64,000 nt of DNA from Drosophila miranda (GCF_003369915.1 NC_046674.1:10912001-10976000), one strand, 5' to 3'; shown: positions 1-22,282, numbered from the stretch's first letter. Program-made: numbers and translations. Notes: a model not told the origin generated them from the letters alone.

Positions 1-12141
<12,141 letters not shown>

Positions 12142-13640
12142 CCAGTCAATCACATCGACCAGCATCCAGCATACCATGCCCTCCCCAATGGGCGGAACCA
12201 AAATCTTGCTGACTTTTCAACGGACATTTCATAGAGTCCTAGCCCAGAGCGCTAGCCTCCACTTACAATACATATGTATATGTATGTAAACCCTAGACAA
12301 GTACTCATATTTTAAAGTTATTTAATGTGTAAAATCAAAAGGATCTATATCTATTCAGTTGTATACAGTATACAGTCGATAAGGCGAAGCACTCGATGAA
12401 CCAGAAGCAGAAGCAGCCAAGCCAACTGATTCCAAGGAATTTATTGAAGCAAATCGTTAGACTTGAATTTTTTACCAATGCAAATCTTTTGTAGCGAATT
12501 GAGAAACGAACGAAGAAGGGAAGAACACGAAGAACGAAATCAAAACAAAAGCAAAACCAAAAACAAAAACAAAAACCAAAGAATGTTTAATCAAAAAAGC
12601 AAAACCAAAAGACCAGCATAACTCTGTTGAAAACGTGTGTGTTATCGGTAAGATACATTTTTTGTAGCTGTAGCGAAACGAAGCGAAGCCAAAAAGCCAC
12701 CATCATATAAGTAGTGTTACATTCAAGTTCAAAACTATACACGAGACTTTTTTCGAAACACGCGGTTGAATTGCATAATGAAATTGAATGGAAATGATCA
12801 TGTTAACGTATACGTAACGTAACTATCGAATGTACTCGTAGTTTGAGCACGGTCGGTCAAAGCAAGGTTGCATTTCGATGACAGTAGCAGAATAATATTA
12901 GCAATTTTTAAGACTAATCCCCCAAACACAAAAACAAACGACAACAAAATGGTTTTTTTCCAAATCTTTGTACTGTTGGGAAAGAGAAGAACAAATTTAG
13001 AAAAACTAGAGAATAGAAATAGAGGTAGAGGGTAGAGCTAGAGCTAAAACTAGAGCTAGACGAGTTGGTAAAGTATGACAGCAGTAAAGTAGATCTGAGG
13101 GCATTTTATGGAGAGAGAGCGTCAATTAAGCTGGATTTTTTTTTTTTGTTTGCCAGCAGATTTGGATTTTTCATTGGGAACAAGAAAGAAGTTTATTGGC
13201 GGAGCAGAGCAGAGCAGTTAGGACAACTTTTGCGAATTCGTAGTCTAGTCTTAGGTGTAACTACAATATGATATGTGTGCGTGTGTGTATGTGTGTTTTC
13301 AGAGCTTTTTCAAATTGTTGTTGTGAATAAAACAAATGTTTGGCTCTCATTGGGATCTGAGGCCCACTGAGAGCCTACCCTACCAGAACTTGCATTCTTC
13401 GTACTATGTGTATAACCGTCCCAAATGTAAAAACTGTATCAACTTGCTAAAAACTACAAAACAAAACAAAGAGAAACTGATTTTAAAAATGTGTTTTTGT
13501 GCATCCAACTTTGAATGTGTGTTAAAATGTTTCCTATGGCACTTCGATTTTACTAAATGTATTCCAACAAAATTGTGCAAATTCCCCTAAGTTGCAGTTT
13601 TGTTGTACGTTTTTGAATAAAATATGCTAAAATTAAATTT
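12142..13640 (+). other. FAM135 3' UTR and flank
   Basis: AT- and A-rich non-coding sequence follows the stop codon. AATAAA-type poly(A) signals occur near 13326 and 13615, so the transcript probably ends by about 13640. No gene is seen. Confidence 0.55.
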
Positions 13641-14013
13641 TAGTGGAACATAAGTCAGCATCAGTTCAAATAATTGGGTGGGGCTGCAACCGCGCATTCG
13701 GAGGAAGTTGCATCCATAACATCCCAAAATCCGAACATCCGCTGGCTATCTTTCTACCAGCAGACTGTTACATCTGTCTCTCCCTTTTTCACTTCTCACA
13801 CCAGAACCAACCGTTCCATCTCGCTCCTTTTCGTTAGAGCGCACTCCACGATTAAGAGAGAGAGAGAGAATATCAAGACATCTTAGATGCAACACCTGTG
13901 TATTTAACAGATCTGAAGAGCTGTGAGTAATGCATCTTGAAGGCTTAGATCTCCCCACTCTGACGCTGCCGCGGCGAGACAAAAAAGAAACATACGTAGT
14001 CATCCCAAATTTG
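13641..14013. other. Spacer with a GA-repeat tract
   Basis: No gene is seen. A (GA)n run lies at about 13855-13868. Confidence 0.4.
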
Positions 14014-14482
14014 TCATCCTATCGGAACCACAGCTCGCTGGCGCCCGTCTTGAGCAGCCTCTTCAAATAAGGCGGCAGCTTGGGCTTCCTGGTGGTGATT
14101 GTATCCTTGGGGTATAGTATTTGCTTCTGAAGACCAGGTTATCGACACAATGGTCGGAAAGACGACCCGGGAGACAGAATTCTGCGGCGAGCAGCGCCTT
14201 ATCGATGTGCTTGAATCCCTCGATGGTGATGACAATTTTCACTTTAAAAAAAGTGGGCATGGAGTGTAAGTGGAAACCGGTGTCGTCTGTGTCTCCAGGT
14301 CGCATAGTTATCGCGCCAAGCATCGTGGACTGCTCAGTGCAGGGCATCATTGTCATCGACGTTATGCTTAAGCGATTTCTTGCTACCCCAGTGAAAGGAG
14401 CCATGCGGATAGCCTTCGTTGGCCACCTGCTGAAATTCCGAAGCCATGATCTACTGCAACATAAACGGATCGGGATCACCAT
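14014..14482 (-). pseudogene. Unidentified reverse-strand coding relic
   Basis: On the minus strand an uninterrupted 139-residue frame (14482-14063) overlaps two other protein-like frames. One begins MASEFQQVANEGYPHGSFHW near 14447. The other ends LPPYLKRLLKTGASELWFR and stops at about 14023. Protein-like composition switching between frames suggests a degraded gene of 130-150 codons. I do not recognise the family. It sits between FAM135 and the MSL2-like gene and may have travelled with the latter. It could also be chance, since no splice sites join the pieces. Confidence 0.3.
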
Positions 14483-14701
14483 AACCTGTTCTGTCCTTCT
14501 AGTGTGTCGGCTATTCCAATTGGGTTATTCTAATTGCAAATTAAATTCCCAATTGGCTTCGATCAATTGGCTTCGACCAGCTGTATTATAAAATCAGCCG
14601 ACGCCAACTTCACGTCATGCAAAAACCAGAGGTAGCGGCGGAACGCAACTTTTAGTGATGGACATCCGTTCTTGAGAGCTATAGGTGTATATTATTGTGG
14701 C

Positions 14702-14836
14702 TTTTTTTAGTTTTATTTACATCTCTAGTTCTGCATGGCATCGTGAGGCTGTTTTGCTCGGGTAAATTTCTGTTCTTAAATTTGTTCAAAGCTTTATTTA
14801 AACTATTTTGTTTTTTTTTTGGCTCATGAATATTAG
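14702..14836 (+). promoter_or_regulatory. Candidate 5' UTR of the MSL2-like gene with poly-T (SXL-type) tracts and a small intron
   Basis: Upstream of the MSL2-like start lie a T7 tract (14702-14708) and a T10 tract (14811-14820). A possible intron runs from donor GTAAAT at 14762 to an AG at 14836, with the T10 tract just before its 3' end. In D. melanogaster msl-2 a 5' UTR intron with two poly-U SXL sites near its splice sites is retained in females. The arrangement here is similar but shorter. The intron is unproven. Confidence 0.4.
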
Positions 14837-15005
14837 TTTTAATGATATGGCAGCAGCCAAGTGAAACAGGAAGGAACGGCTTCTGTAGAAAATCGAAAAG
14901 AAAATTCTCTCGACCACGTATTGCTGAAGGCAACACCAACAGATTGCTGGGCAACTGAGAGTCCATTATTGATATTAAGGGAATCAAGAGAACGGATTAT
15001 AAGAA

Positions 15006-17334
15006 ATGACTGCTCAAACGGTTTACACAAAAGTCGCCGGGCTGGCCTTTTTTCCCTTCGGCACGGCCCCGAATCTACCCAACCAGTACATTGATGAGCT
15101 GAGCTCTGGGATTGGAGAGCTGCGCCAGCTGCTGTCATGTGTGGTGTGCTGCCGACTGCTGGTGGATCCATTTGGGCCGAACGGGAAGGACTGCCAACAC
15201 TATGTGTGTCGACTGTTCGTAGGAGGACGCAAGCAGCTGGTGCCGCGGTGCAGCCAGTGCGAGGACTGCTTAGATTTCGAGACATACAAGGAGAATCGTC
15301 CCATGGCCGCACAGTTGCACTGCTACCAGGCGCTCTGTGCCCATCTGCTGCTGCAGCCGTCTTCAATGCTCAGACAGCTGGCTCGACAGTTTCCGGATTT
15401 GAGCCATGTGGCGCAGTGTCCGCGCATCAGGCTGCCGCGCATGACAACGAAGCAGTTCCTCAAGGAAGGGGCCGAATATGGTGGTACGCCGCCCACCACG
15501 GCGGCCGCCCAGACGCCGTCCTTTCAGAGCGAAGACTCCCATCTCTCAGAAGCGCTCGAAATTGGTCAAGTGTGTGGAATAGAAGCGGCCCCACAGCCAG
15601 CTCCGTTGGCCAAAACGACAGCTGAGGTTGAGGTACTCCAGGAGAATGTCAGGCAGGAGGAGGCATACTGGGAGAATGTCAGCGATGACGAGGAATACTT
15701 CGGGGATGTCAGCCAGAAGGAGGCATTCCTGGAGAATATGAGCGAGGAAACATTTATGGACAGTGTCACTCAGGAAGCATCGCAGGAGATTGTCAGCCAG
15801 GATGTATTGCAGGAGAGTGGCAGCCAGGCCACATCTCGAGAGAGTATCGCCGAGGAGTTATACAAAGAGATTACCAGCAGGAAGGCATTGCAGGAGCAGA
15901 GTGCCTGGGATGGGATGTATCAAGAGATCCCCAGATCCTCCGCATCGCAAGATATTGACCTCCCGGAGGCATCGCAACAGCTGAATTCCAGCCAGGAGTA
16001 TACACCTTCCACCAAGTACAGGAAGAAAGACACGGAAATGAATCCTTTTAGTCAAGTTCGCGATCAGGAACCTGTTTCTGTCCCTAAACCTACTCCCGCA
16101 GCTCGTCGCTGCTACAAGTCTGGCAATACTTGTGCAAATTGTCGCTGCTTTGGATGCCATAATCCGCATAAGACGGATTTCCTCGATTCCGATGATGAAG
16201 ACGAATTGGAAAACGTGCCGCCTCCATTAACCCCCAGTCCCCAGAGCGAGAAGAAGGAGTTAGCGCCAACAGAAGCTGTAGCAACAGCAACAGAAACAAA
16301 GCAGACTGGCGTTTCTGCACCTGCGTTGGGTGGTTCCCAAGGCGATTTAAATTTAGTGCCCGTTAACAATGTGGAACAGTCCCAACATCCTTTGGTGCTC
16401 ATCGAGAATGAGCTTGGGGAATATCAAGGTAAGATTATGATCCTGGCAGTTTCGATTCGATCATCTTTTAATCATCGGATTCGTATCTTTCAGGTTTCAA
16501 TTTGTTCCAAGGCAGCGAACCGATTGATCCCGCCACAGTTGGCTTTCTGCGTGTCAAGATGCAGAATGGAACCGGGAATCGGGATCAGGAACCTGTTTCT
16601 GTCCCTAAACCTACTCCCGCAGCTCCCAAAGCTTTTCTTACCAAAGCGGCTCTCGAATACTACGCAAGCACAGACACTCCCAGGAATACGACGGGATCGC
16701 CTCGTAAGAAGGCGGGAAACACAAAGACAAAGCCATTGAAAACCATATGCCGCTGCGGAATAAATTCAAGTGCTGTCAACCAAAAGACCTGTCGCACTAG
16801 CCGCTGCCGCTGCTACAAGTCTGGCAAAACTTGTGCAAATTGTCGCTGCTTTGGATGCCATAATCCGCATAAGACGGATTTCCTCGATTCCGATGATGAA
16901 GACGAATTGGAAAACGTGCCGCCTCCATTAACCCCCAGTCCCCAGAGCGAGAAGAAGGAGTTAGCGCCAACAGAAGCTGTAGCAACAGCAACAGAAACAA
17001 AGCAGACTGGCATTTCTGCACCTGCGTTGGGTGGTTCCCAAGGCGATTTAAATTTAGTGCCCGTTAACAATGTGGAACAGTCCCAACATACTTTGGTACT
17101 CATCGAGAATGAGCTTGGGGAATTTCAAGGTAAGATTATGATCCTGGCAGTTTCGATTCGATCATCTTTTAATCATCGGATTCGTATCTTTCAGGTTTCA
17201 ATTTGTTCCAAGGCAGCGAACCTATTGATCCCGCCACAGTTGGCTTTCTGCGTGTCAGGATGCAGAATGTCAACTCCATCAGCCAGATTTCTCAGTATGC
17301 GTATGTGATACCACCTCCTCCAGTGGTGCCTTAG
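15006..17334 (+). CDS. msl-2 (paralog): MSL2-like protein: RING-type region plus duplicated CXC region (dosage-compensation E3 paralog or relocated gene)
   Basis: Three exons: 15006-16428, 16494-17129 and 17195-17334, giving 732 aa. The N-terminus (ELRQLLSCVVCCRLLVDP, then CQHYVC and CSQCEDC) matches the MSL2 RING. Ligands C45, C48, C63, H65, C68, C82 and C85 are present, but F71 stands where I expect the sixth Cys. Residues about 205-340 are acidic and Ser/Glu-rich with degenerate repeats. The CXC domain (CRCGINSS, then CRTSRCRCYKSGKTC, then CRCFGCHNP) lies in exon 2. A partial copy of it lies at the end of exon 1, because a unit at 16062-16582 is tandemly repeated at 16583-17267 including the 65-bp intron. 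MSL2 normally restricts the MSL complex to males and recognises X-chromosome GA-rich sites through CXC. Skipping exon 2 keeps frame. It may be a functional paralog, the relocated msl-2 itself, or a decaying copy. The open frame across 732 codons argues against recent decay. Confidence 0.88.
16062..17267 (+). repeat. Internal tandem duplication in the MSL2-like gene
   Basis: Unit 1 is 16062-16582 and unit 2 is 16583 to about 17267. Both begin GATCAGGAACCTG and end at the tail peptide coded by CGTGTCA(A/G)GATGCAGAAT. Unit 1 lacks about 190 bp encoding the first half of the CXC domain. Over the shared part I counted only a handful of substitutions, and the two introns (16429-16493 and 17130-17194) appear identical. 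The event is therefore recent, or the copies are homogenised by gene conversion. Confidence 0.9.
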
Positions 17335-17456
17335 GCAGCTCCATCCGCCATCAAAAGGAATGCACGTCTCCAACGCCTTTAGCAATGCTTCTGCTACCGA
17401 CCGATTGTCGGCCACTGACTGTTCGCGGAGATCATGTCCAGTTCGCGTGATCCATA

Positions 17457-17649
17457 TTTTTTTTTTTTTTTTTTTTGTTTTTGCAAGTTCTTGAACGATG
17501 GTAAAATCTTGTAATGCGTTGCTCCAAGTTCGTCGAAAAAGTGTTAGCCTAAAAACTAAAACCAAAACACTTTTTTCATAGCTGAAGTACAGTGTTTTTT
17601 CTAGGATAAGAGACTTTTTTTGAACATGAAATTTTTTTGAGCACGTGAA
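17457..17649 (+). promoter_or_regulatory. SXL/UNR-type translational-repression element in the 3' UTR of the MSL2-like gene
   Basis: Beginning 123 nt after the stop codon there is a T20 tract (17457-17476), T6 tracts at 17571-17576 and 17595-17600, then two adjacent T7 sites. The first is T7 followed by GAACATGAA (17615-17630). The second is TTTTTTTGAGCACGTGAA (17632-17649). The second is, as I recall it, identical to the D. melanogaster msl-2 18-mer bound jointly by SXL and UNR to block translation in females. This implies that female repression has been kept or was inherited with the duplicated DNA. Confidence 0.8.
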
Positions 17650-17952
17650 AATAAATATTAATAACTAACTATATAATATGCGTAACATATGTATACCGTT
17701 GGGGGTTTTATATAATAATATATTTAAAATGCACCACTATCCATACAGTACACTGTAGGTTGAAGGTATATTTATACACCGTAAATACAATGTATATATA
17801 ATAAGGAAAGGACACTAAAGAAAGAATGGAAGGAAGGAAATATATAAAGGGAAATATAAATAAGCAATAGGTTTTGGGGCGGGTATATTTAATCGATAAC
17901 AGCGCTATCGCTGTGCAACGAAAAAATGAGTCGTAATTTTCAATGGGCTGTT
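17650..17952. other. 3' flank of the MSL2-like gene and probable Rabex-5 promoter
   Basis: AT-rich DNA with AATAAA-type signals (near 17650). A GGGTATATTTAATCGATAAC segment at about 17881-17900 is followed by AGCGCTATCGCT, the DRE-like elements usual for a broad housekeeping promoter. The likely user is Rabex-5 downstream. Confidence 0.45.
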
Positions 17953-18142
17953 AAAAAGGGTATGGACAACAGGAAAAACAGCCGTGCAAAGTTGGAAGGT
18001 TCGTACGAGCCCCACCTTGCTTTGGAGGACAACATACCTTGAAGACGAGACCGACAAGGTATATTGGGCAAATGGGGTGGATTTCACCTTGCCTGTGTTG
18101 CATTTTCTGGGCCGTGTTGCCTGTTGTCCATACCCGCTTTTT
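17953..18142. repeat. 190-bp inverted repeat (hairpin or MITE-like)
   Basis: The left end AAAAAGGGTATGGACAACAGG (start 17953) is mirrored by CCTGTTGTCCATACCC at 18120-18135 followed by GCTTTTT. Imperfect pairing continues inward for about 80 nt per arm (CCCCACCTTG/CAAGGT-type segments, and ATACCTTG against CAAGGTAT at the centre). The whole could fold into one long stem with a small loop. It may be a small non-autonomous DNA element or a hairpin-RNA source. It lies upstream of the Rabex-5 start, possibly inside its 5' UTR. Confidence 0.7.
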
Positions 18143-18308
18143 CCTCCTATTATGTAGCGAATGTGTAGTTGCCATGTAATTTTTCATTCCAAATTAATTG
18201 TTGTTCCACGCAAACACGCAAATAAAAGAAGAAAGGGAGAAGAGAGCGAACAAGCGACGAATCAATCAATACCTGATAGGAATTATCAAAGGCTGCGTAT
18301 ACTCCGAA

Positions 18309-20646
18309 ATGGCAACGGCCGCGCGCCCGCCCTCGCTGCGCCTGGGGCAGCAAGATCTGAAATGCAGGCGGGGCTGTGGATACTACGGTACTCCCCAGAA
18401 CGATGGCCTCTGCTCGAAGTGTTTTCGCGACCGCAACGATAAGCAGCGAAAAATGTGTAAGTCCCGCTTCCAGCCGCAGCACAGCTTAATCTCCAGTCGA
18501 GCCTTTAGTCATGAAGTTGCGCTTTGCAGTGAAGGCTGGCGACATGCAGCCCATCATCGGTGGCAGCAGCCACGGCCCTGCGTCCTTTTCCGCAGGCGGA
18601 ACTCTCGAACGCAGGTCGCCGCAGCATTTTCTGGTGCGGGATACCCCCAAGAAGCAAGTGGACAAGGAGCCAGATACCACCTCGATGCTACAGAAGAAGA
18701 AGTTCACGGCAGTTCTGCAGAAGACCCTTCAGGCGGGTGCACAAAAGAGTAGGTGGCAGATCACTTTGATGGCTTTGATTGAACTTGCAAAAGTACTAAT
18801 GATATGATTACCTGTATATATAGTTGCCCAGCAGCGTGGATATGTCCCTGATCCCACCGAAAGTCAGTTCGTTAAGCAGCTGCAAAAGCTACGCATTCCC
18901 GACGATGGCAAGCGCAAGCTAAAGAGCGAAATCCAGCGGCTGGACAATGAAATACGGAAGTACATGAACAGCCACAGCAGCAAGAACATTGACGAGCTCT
19001 CGGATACGGTGCAGAATACCTACACAAAGGTGGCGGATATTGTGCACAATGATCCGCGCTTTGAGATCGCCACCAACGAGGATCGCGAGAGTGCCATCGA
19101 TTTCTTTGAGAAGGTCGTGATGACGCAGAACCACAAGTGAGTCATCATCCTCAGAGAACATCAAAGAATTCATTCGTTCATCCACTTATCAAAACAATGG
19201 GGGGAAAACTCTTGCAGATTTCTCTTTAGTCCCTACTTCACAACAGACGAGGAAAGCGACATGATGGTTCAGAAGCGCATACGCCAGCTGAGCTGGATAA
19301 CGTCCAAGCATCTGGACTGCAGCATTGACGAGGTGAATGCCGAGGCCAGGGATCTGGTGTACAATGCCATATCCGAGCTGGTGGGTATCGATTCGTACTA
19401 CTCGCCGCAGGAGAAGCTCCAGTGCACCGTCCGCTGTTGCCGGCACATCTTCGAGCTGCTCAAGCGTGCCACTGGCGGGCCAGCCAGTGCCGATGACTTC
19501 CTGCCCGCCCTGATCTTTGTGGTGCTCAAGGCCAATCCGGTGCGGCTGCACAGCAACATCAACTTTGTGACGCGATTCACCAATGCCTCGCGCGTGATGA
19601 GCGGCGAGGGTGGGTACTATTTCACCAATCTCTGCTCGGCCATTGCCTTCATCGAGAATTTGAATGGCGAGAGTCTGGGCATCAGCAAAGAGGAGTTTGA
19701 TGCATTGATGCAGCCCGATACAGGCCTGCAGTCCTTCAGCAGCCCCTGGGAGAGTGCTCTGATGGCCTGCGAGAGTCTGCACTTGATTTCGGAGAACATG
19801 AAGCAAATGGAGAAGCTGCAGAGGAAGAATGCAGACATTAGCTCGGGAATAGCCTCATTTGAAAAGGAGTTGATTGAGTTCCAGCGAGAAGTCACCGAAC
19901 GAGTGGACACGGTCATGGCGAAGGCACCGCTGACGCTGTTGCCCATCAAGACGCCCGCCTTCCTCATCGGCCAAGCACGCTCCCAGCTGCTGCAGGAGAT
20001 GAACGCGGGTGAAGCGGGCCATTATCAAGCGAATGTATTGAGTGGTTCCCAGTCCCTGATAGTTCACAGCGAGATGGTAAAGACCGCTGTGGCAGCGGAA
20101 GAGTCAGGCCTGGCCCTGAAGGATACCAGCATCAGTTCCATTGGACGCCTGTCGCCACTTCCGAATCTCCAGCAGCCCGACAACCTCTTTGCCTCTCCCA
20201 TATTCAATTACGCAGCCTTTGATGCGGTGTCTCTGTTGGAGGAGCCCTCGTCTGGCGGCTGTGCAGATGTCCTGATGCTGGGCGCAGAGCTCCAGGGCGG
20301 CCTAACGAACATCAATTATGACTTTGATCTGTCGGACCAGAGCGGCGAGAACAGCACGGCGGAGGAGTCCAAGTTAAATCTTGATGAATTCGATCCCCTG
20401 GCGCAGCCGCAGCCGTGCGGTGCGCCAGCAGCAGTGGAACCCGAGACCAGCCTGCTCAACACCACCACGGACAGCCTGATAGACAGCGATGTTCCCGGAA
20501 CTTGCGTCTCGCTGCCCTCGCCCCTGAAGCCGGAGGTGGCCAACTATCGGGGATTCTCGAATTTCGAAATTCCAAGCATCTCCTGCAACACGGGGGACTT
20601 CAGTTCGCTAGGCCACGACGTCGGGACAACTGAGAAACCCAAATAG
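18309..20646 (+). CDS. Rabex-5: Rabex-5, Rab5 guanine-nucleotide exchange factor with A20 zinc finger and VPS9 domain
   Basis: Four exons: 18309-18456, 18530-18748, 18824-19136 and 19218-20646, giving 702 aa. An A20-type zinc finger (CRRGCGYYGTPQNDGLCSKC) lies at residues about 18-40. A helical linker follows, and then the VPS9 exchange domain spans about residues 260-480 (DEESDMMVQKRIRQLSW, then DLVYNAISELVGIDSYYSPQ, then ADDFLPALIFVVLKANP). The C-terminal 200 residues are Ser/Glu/Pro-rich. Family role: activation of Rab5 on early endosomes and ubiquitin binding or ligation through the A20 finger. An alternative acceptor at 18508 for exon 2 also keeps frame and would add seven residues; the 18530 site gives a normal-length intron. 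Domain order and length match the fly protein. Confidence 0.93.
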
Positions 20647-21228
20647 CTGGAATGGCAGATCGTTCGACTCTTTATCCTACCCTGCACGTACAACAGAGAT
20701 GTAAATAGATATATGATGTAGTTAGCCCATAGGTCGTTTCAATTCAACAATTTGCACATATTTATTCGTACAATACTTGAAATAGCTTAATAGGAAAAAA
20801 TACAGACGCGAAGCCTAAATAAATTTCAATTGACTAGTACCGATAACTTTTAAATTTACAGCGTGGCGCGCAGTTTTCGATAAGCTTCTACCACTTTGCA
20901 GCACAGCCTTCGGCTCGGGTAAAGACATCTTTTAACCGGCTCACAACAATGAGTCCCATTCCCATTGCTGGCCACATTAACTTGTAAACCTTGTTTTTTG
21001 TCAATATACAATACATAAAAGTAATTAAAAGTAGTTCATCTTGTAGAAAATGTATTCTATATCTTGGTATACTTCTGAGGGTCGGACGGTATATTTTAAC
21101 GATAAATCCACGGTCACATTGCCAGCGAAGCCACACACAAACGCGTTTTCCAAAACAAAATTGAAATCAGGAAATCAGAATTCCGCTGCCACTCGAATCG
21201 AACGCCCGCCTGCCGACTTGGAACCGGA
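20647..21228. other. Rabex-5 3' end and scf promoter, with a copy of the GGTATATTTT/GGTCACA module
   Basis: Rabex-5 poly(A) signals are near 20800-20820. At 21056-21120 lies a TTGGTATACTTCTGAGGGTC segment followed by CGGACGGTATATTTT, a CGATAAATCC segment and GGTCACATTG. The same module occurs upstream of Rac1 and, in part, mtacp1. It precedes the scf start codon by about 110 bp and probably forms its core promoter. Confidence 0.55.
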
Positions 21229-22282
21229 ATGTTGAGAACTGTGAACAGAATGCTGTTGCTGCTAGTTGTGGCCACCGCGATAAGCGTTTCGAGTGCATCC
21301 AGCATACCGGCCGAAGTGCCCCACAATCCCCTGGAGTACGACTCGCTCCATGCTCCGCACTTTGATGGCGCCGAGCATAATTCGCAGTACGACCACGAAG
21401 CATTTTTGGGGCCGGATGAGTCCAAGAAGTTCGACAACCTCTCGCCGGAGGAGAGCAAGCGGCGGCTGGGCGTTATTTTCGATCGCATAGATGAGGACAA
21501 GGACGGACTGGTGACGCTGTCGGAGCTGAAGAACTGGATCTCTTTCACGCAGAGACGGTACATCGAGGAAGATACGGGTCGTCTCTGGAGGCAGCACAAT
21601 CCGGACAACAATGCCACCATCAGCTGGGAGGCGTACCGGGATTCAGTCTATAGTTTCCTGAATGATTTGTCCGCGGAAGAACTGGCCCAAGAGGAGAATG
21701 GTGAGTGGAAAAAAGAGAGTGTTGCTTAGTTGAAAATCTTTAATCAATCTTCTCATGCCCCGTCCAGGAATCAGCTACAAGGGATTGCTCAAGCGTGATC
21801 GTCGCCGCTGGGCTGTGGCCGATCAGGATCTTGACGATAGCTTGACCCGCGAGGAGTTCACGGCCTTCCTGCATCCCGAGGACCATCCCACCATGCGTGA
21901 CGTGGTCCTGCAGGAGACAGTGGAAGATCTGGACAAAGACAAGGATGGAAAAATCAATGAGGATGAGTACATCGGCGACATGTACCGCCCATCGGAGGCC
22001 AACGAGGAGGAGCCCGAGTGGGTGGCCAGCGAGCGCGAGGCCTTTGCCAAGTACCGCGACACCGACGGTGATGGTTATCTCACTGAGACGGAAGTTCGCC
22101 AGTGGATCACGCCCCAGGACTTTGATCATTCCGAGAGCGAGGCCAAGCATCTGATCTTCGAGGCGGATGTGGATCACGACGAAAAGCTAACAAAGGCAGA
22201 AGTCCTAGACAAATACGATGCCTTTGTGGGCTCCCAGGCCACCGAATTCGGCGAGGCTTTGGCCAGACACGACGAGTTCTGA
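21229..22282 (+). CDS. scf: Supercoiling factor (Scf), a CREC-family (calumenin/reticulocalbin) EF-hand protein
   Basis: Two exons (21229-21700 and 21768-22282) give 328 aa. A hydrophobic signal peptide (MLLLLVVATAISV) is followed by six EF-hand loops, among them DEDKDGLVTLSE, DKDKDGKINEDE, DTDGDGYLTETE and DVDHDEKLTKAE. The protein ends HDEF, the ER-retrieval signal of the CREC family. The family consists of low-affinity calcium-binding proteins of the secretory pathway. The Drosophila/Bombyx member was first isolated as a DNA supercoiling factor working with topoisomerase II. Length and termini agree with the D. melanogaster protein, so the identification is strong. Confidence 0.94.

Noticed and set aside
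16502-17308. A second, separate CXC-domain gene
   Set aside because: The splice phases at 16428/16494 and 17129/17195 join it to the RING exon as one gene; the second segment is a tandem duplication, not an independent gene.
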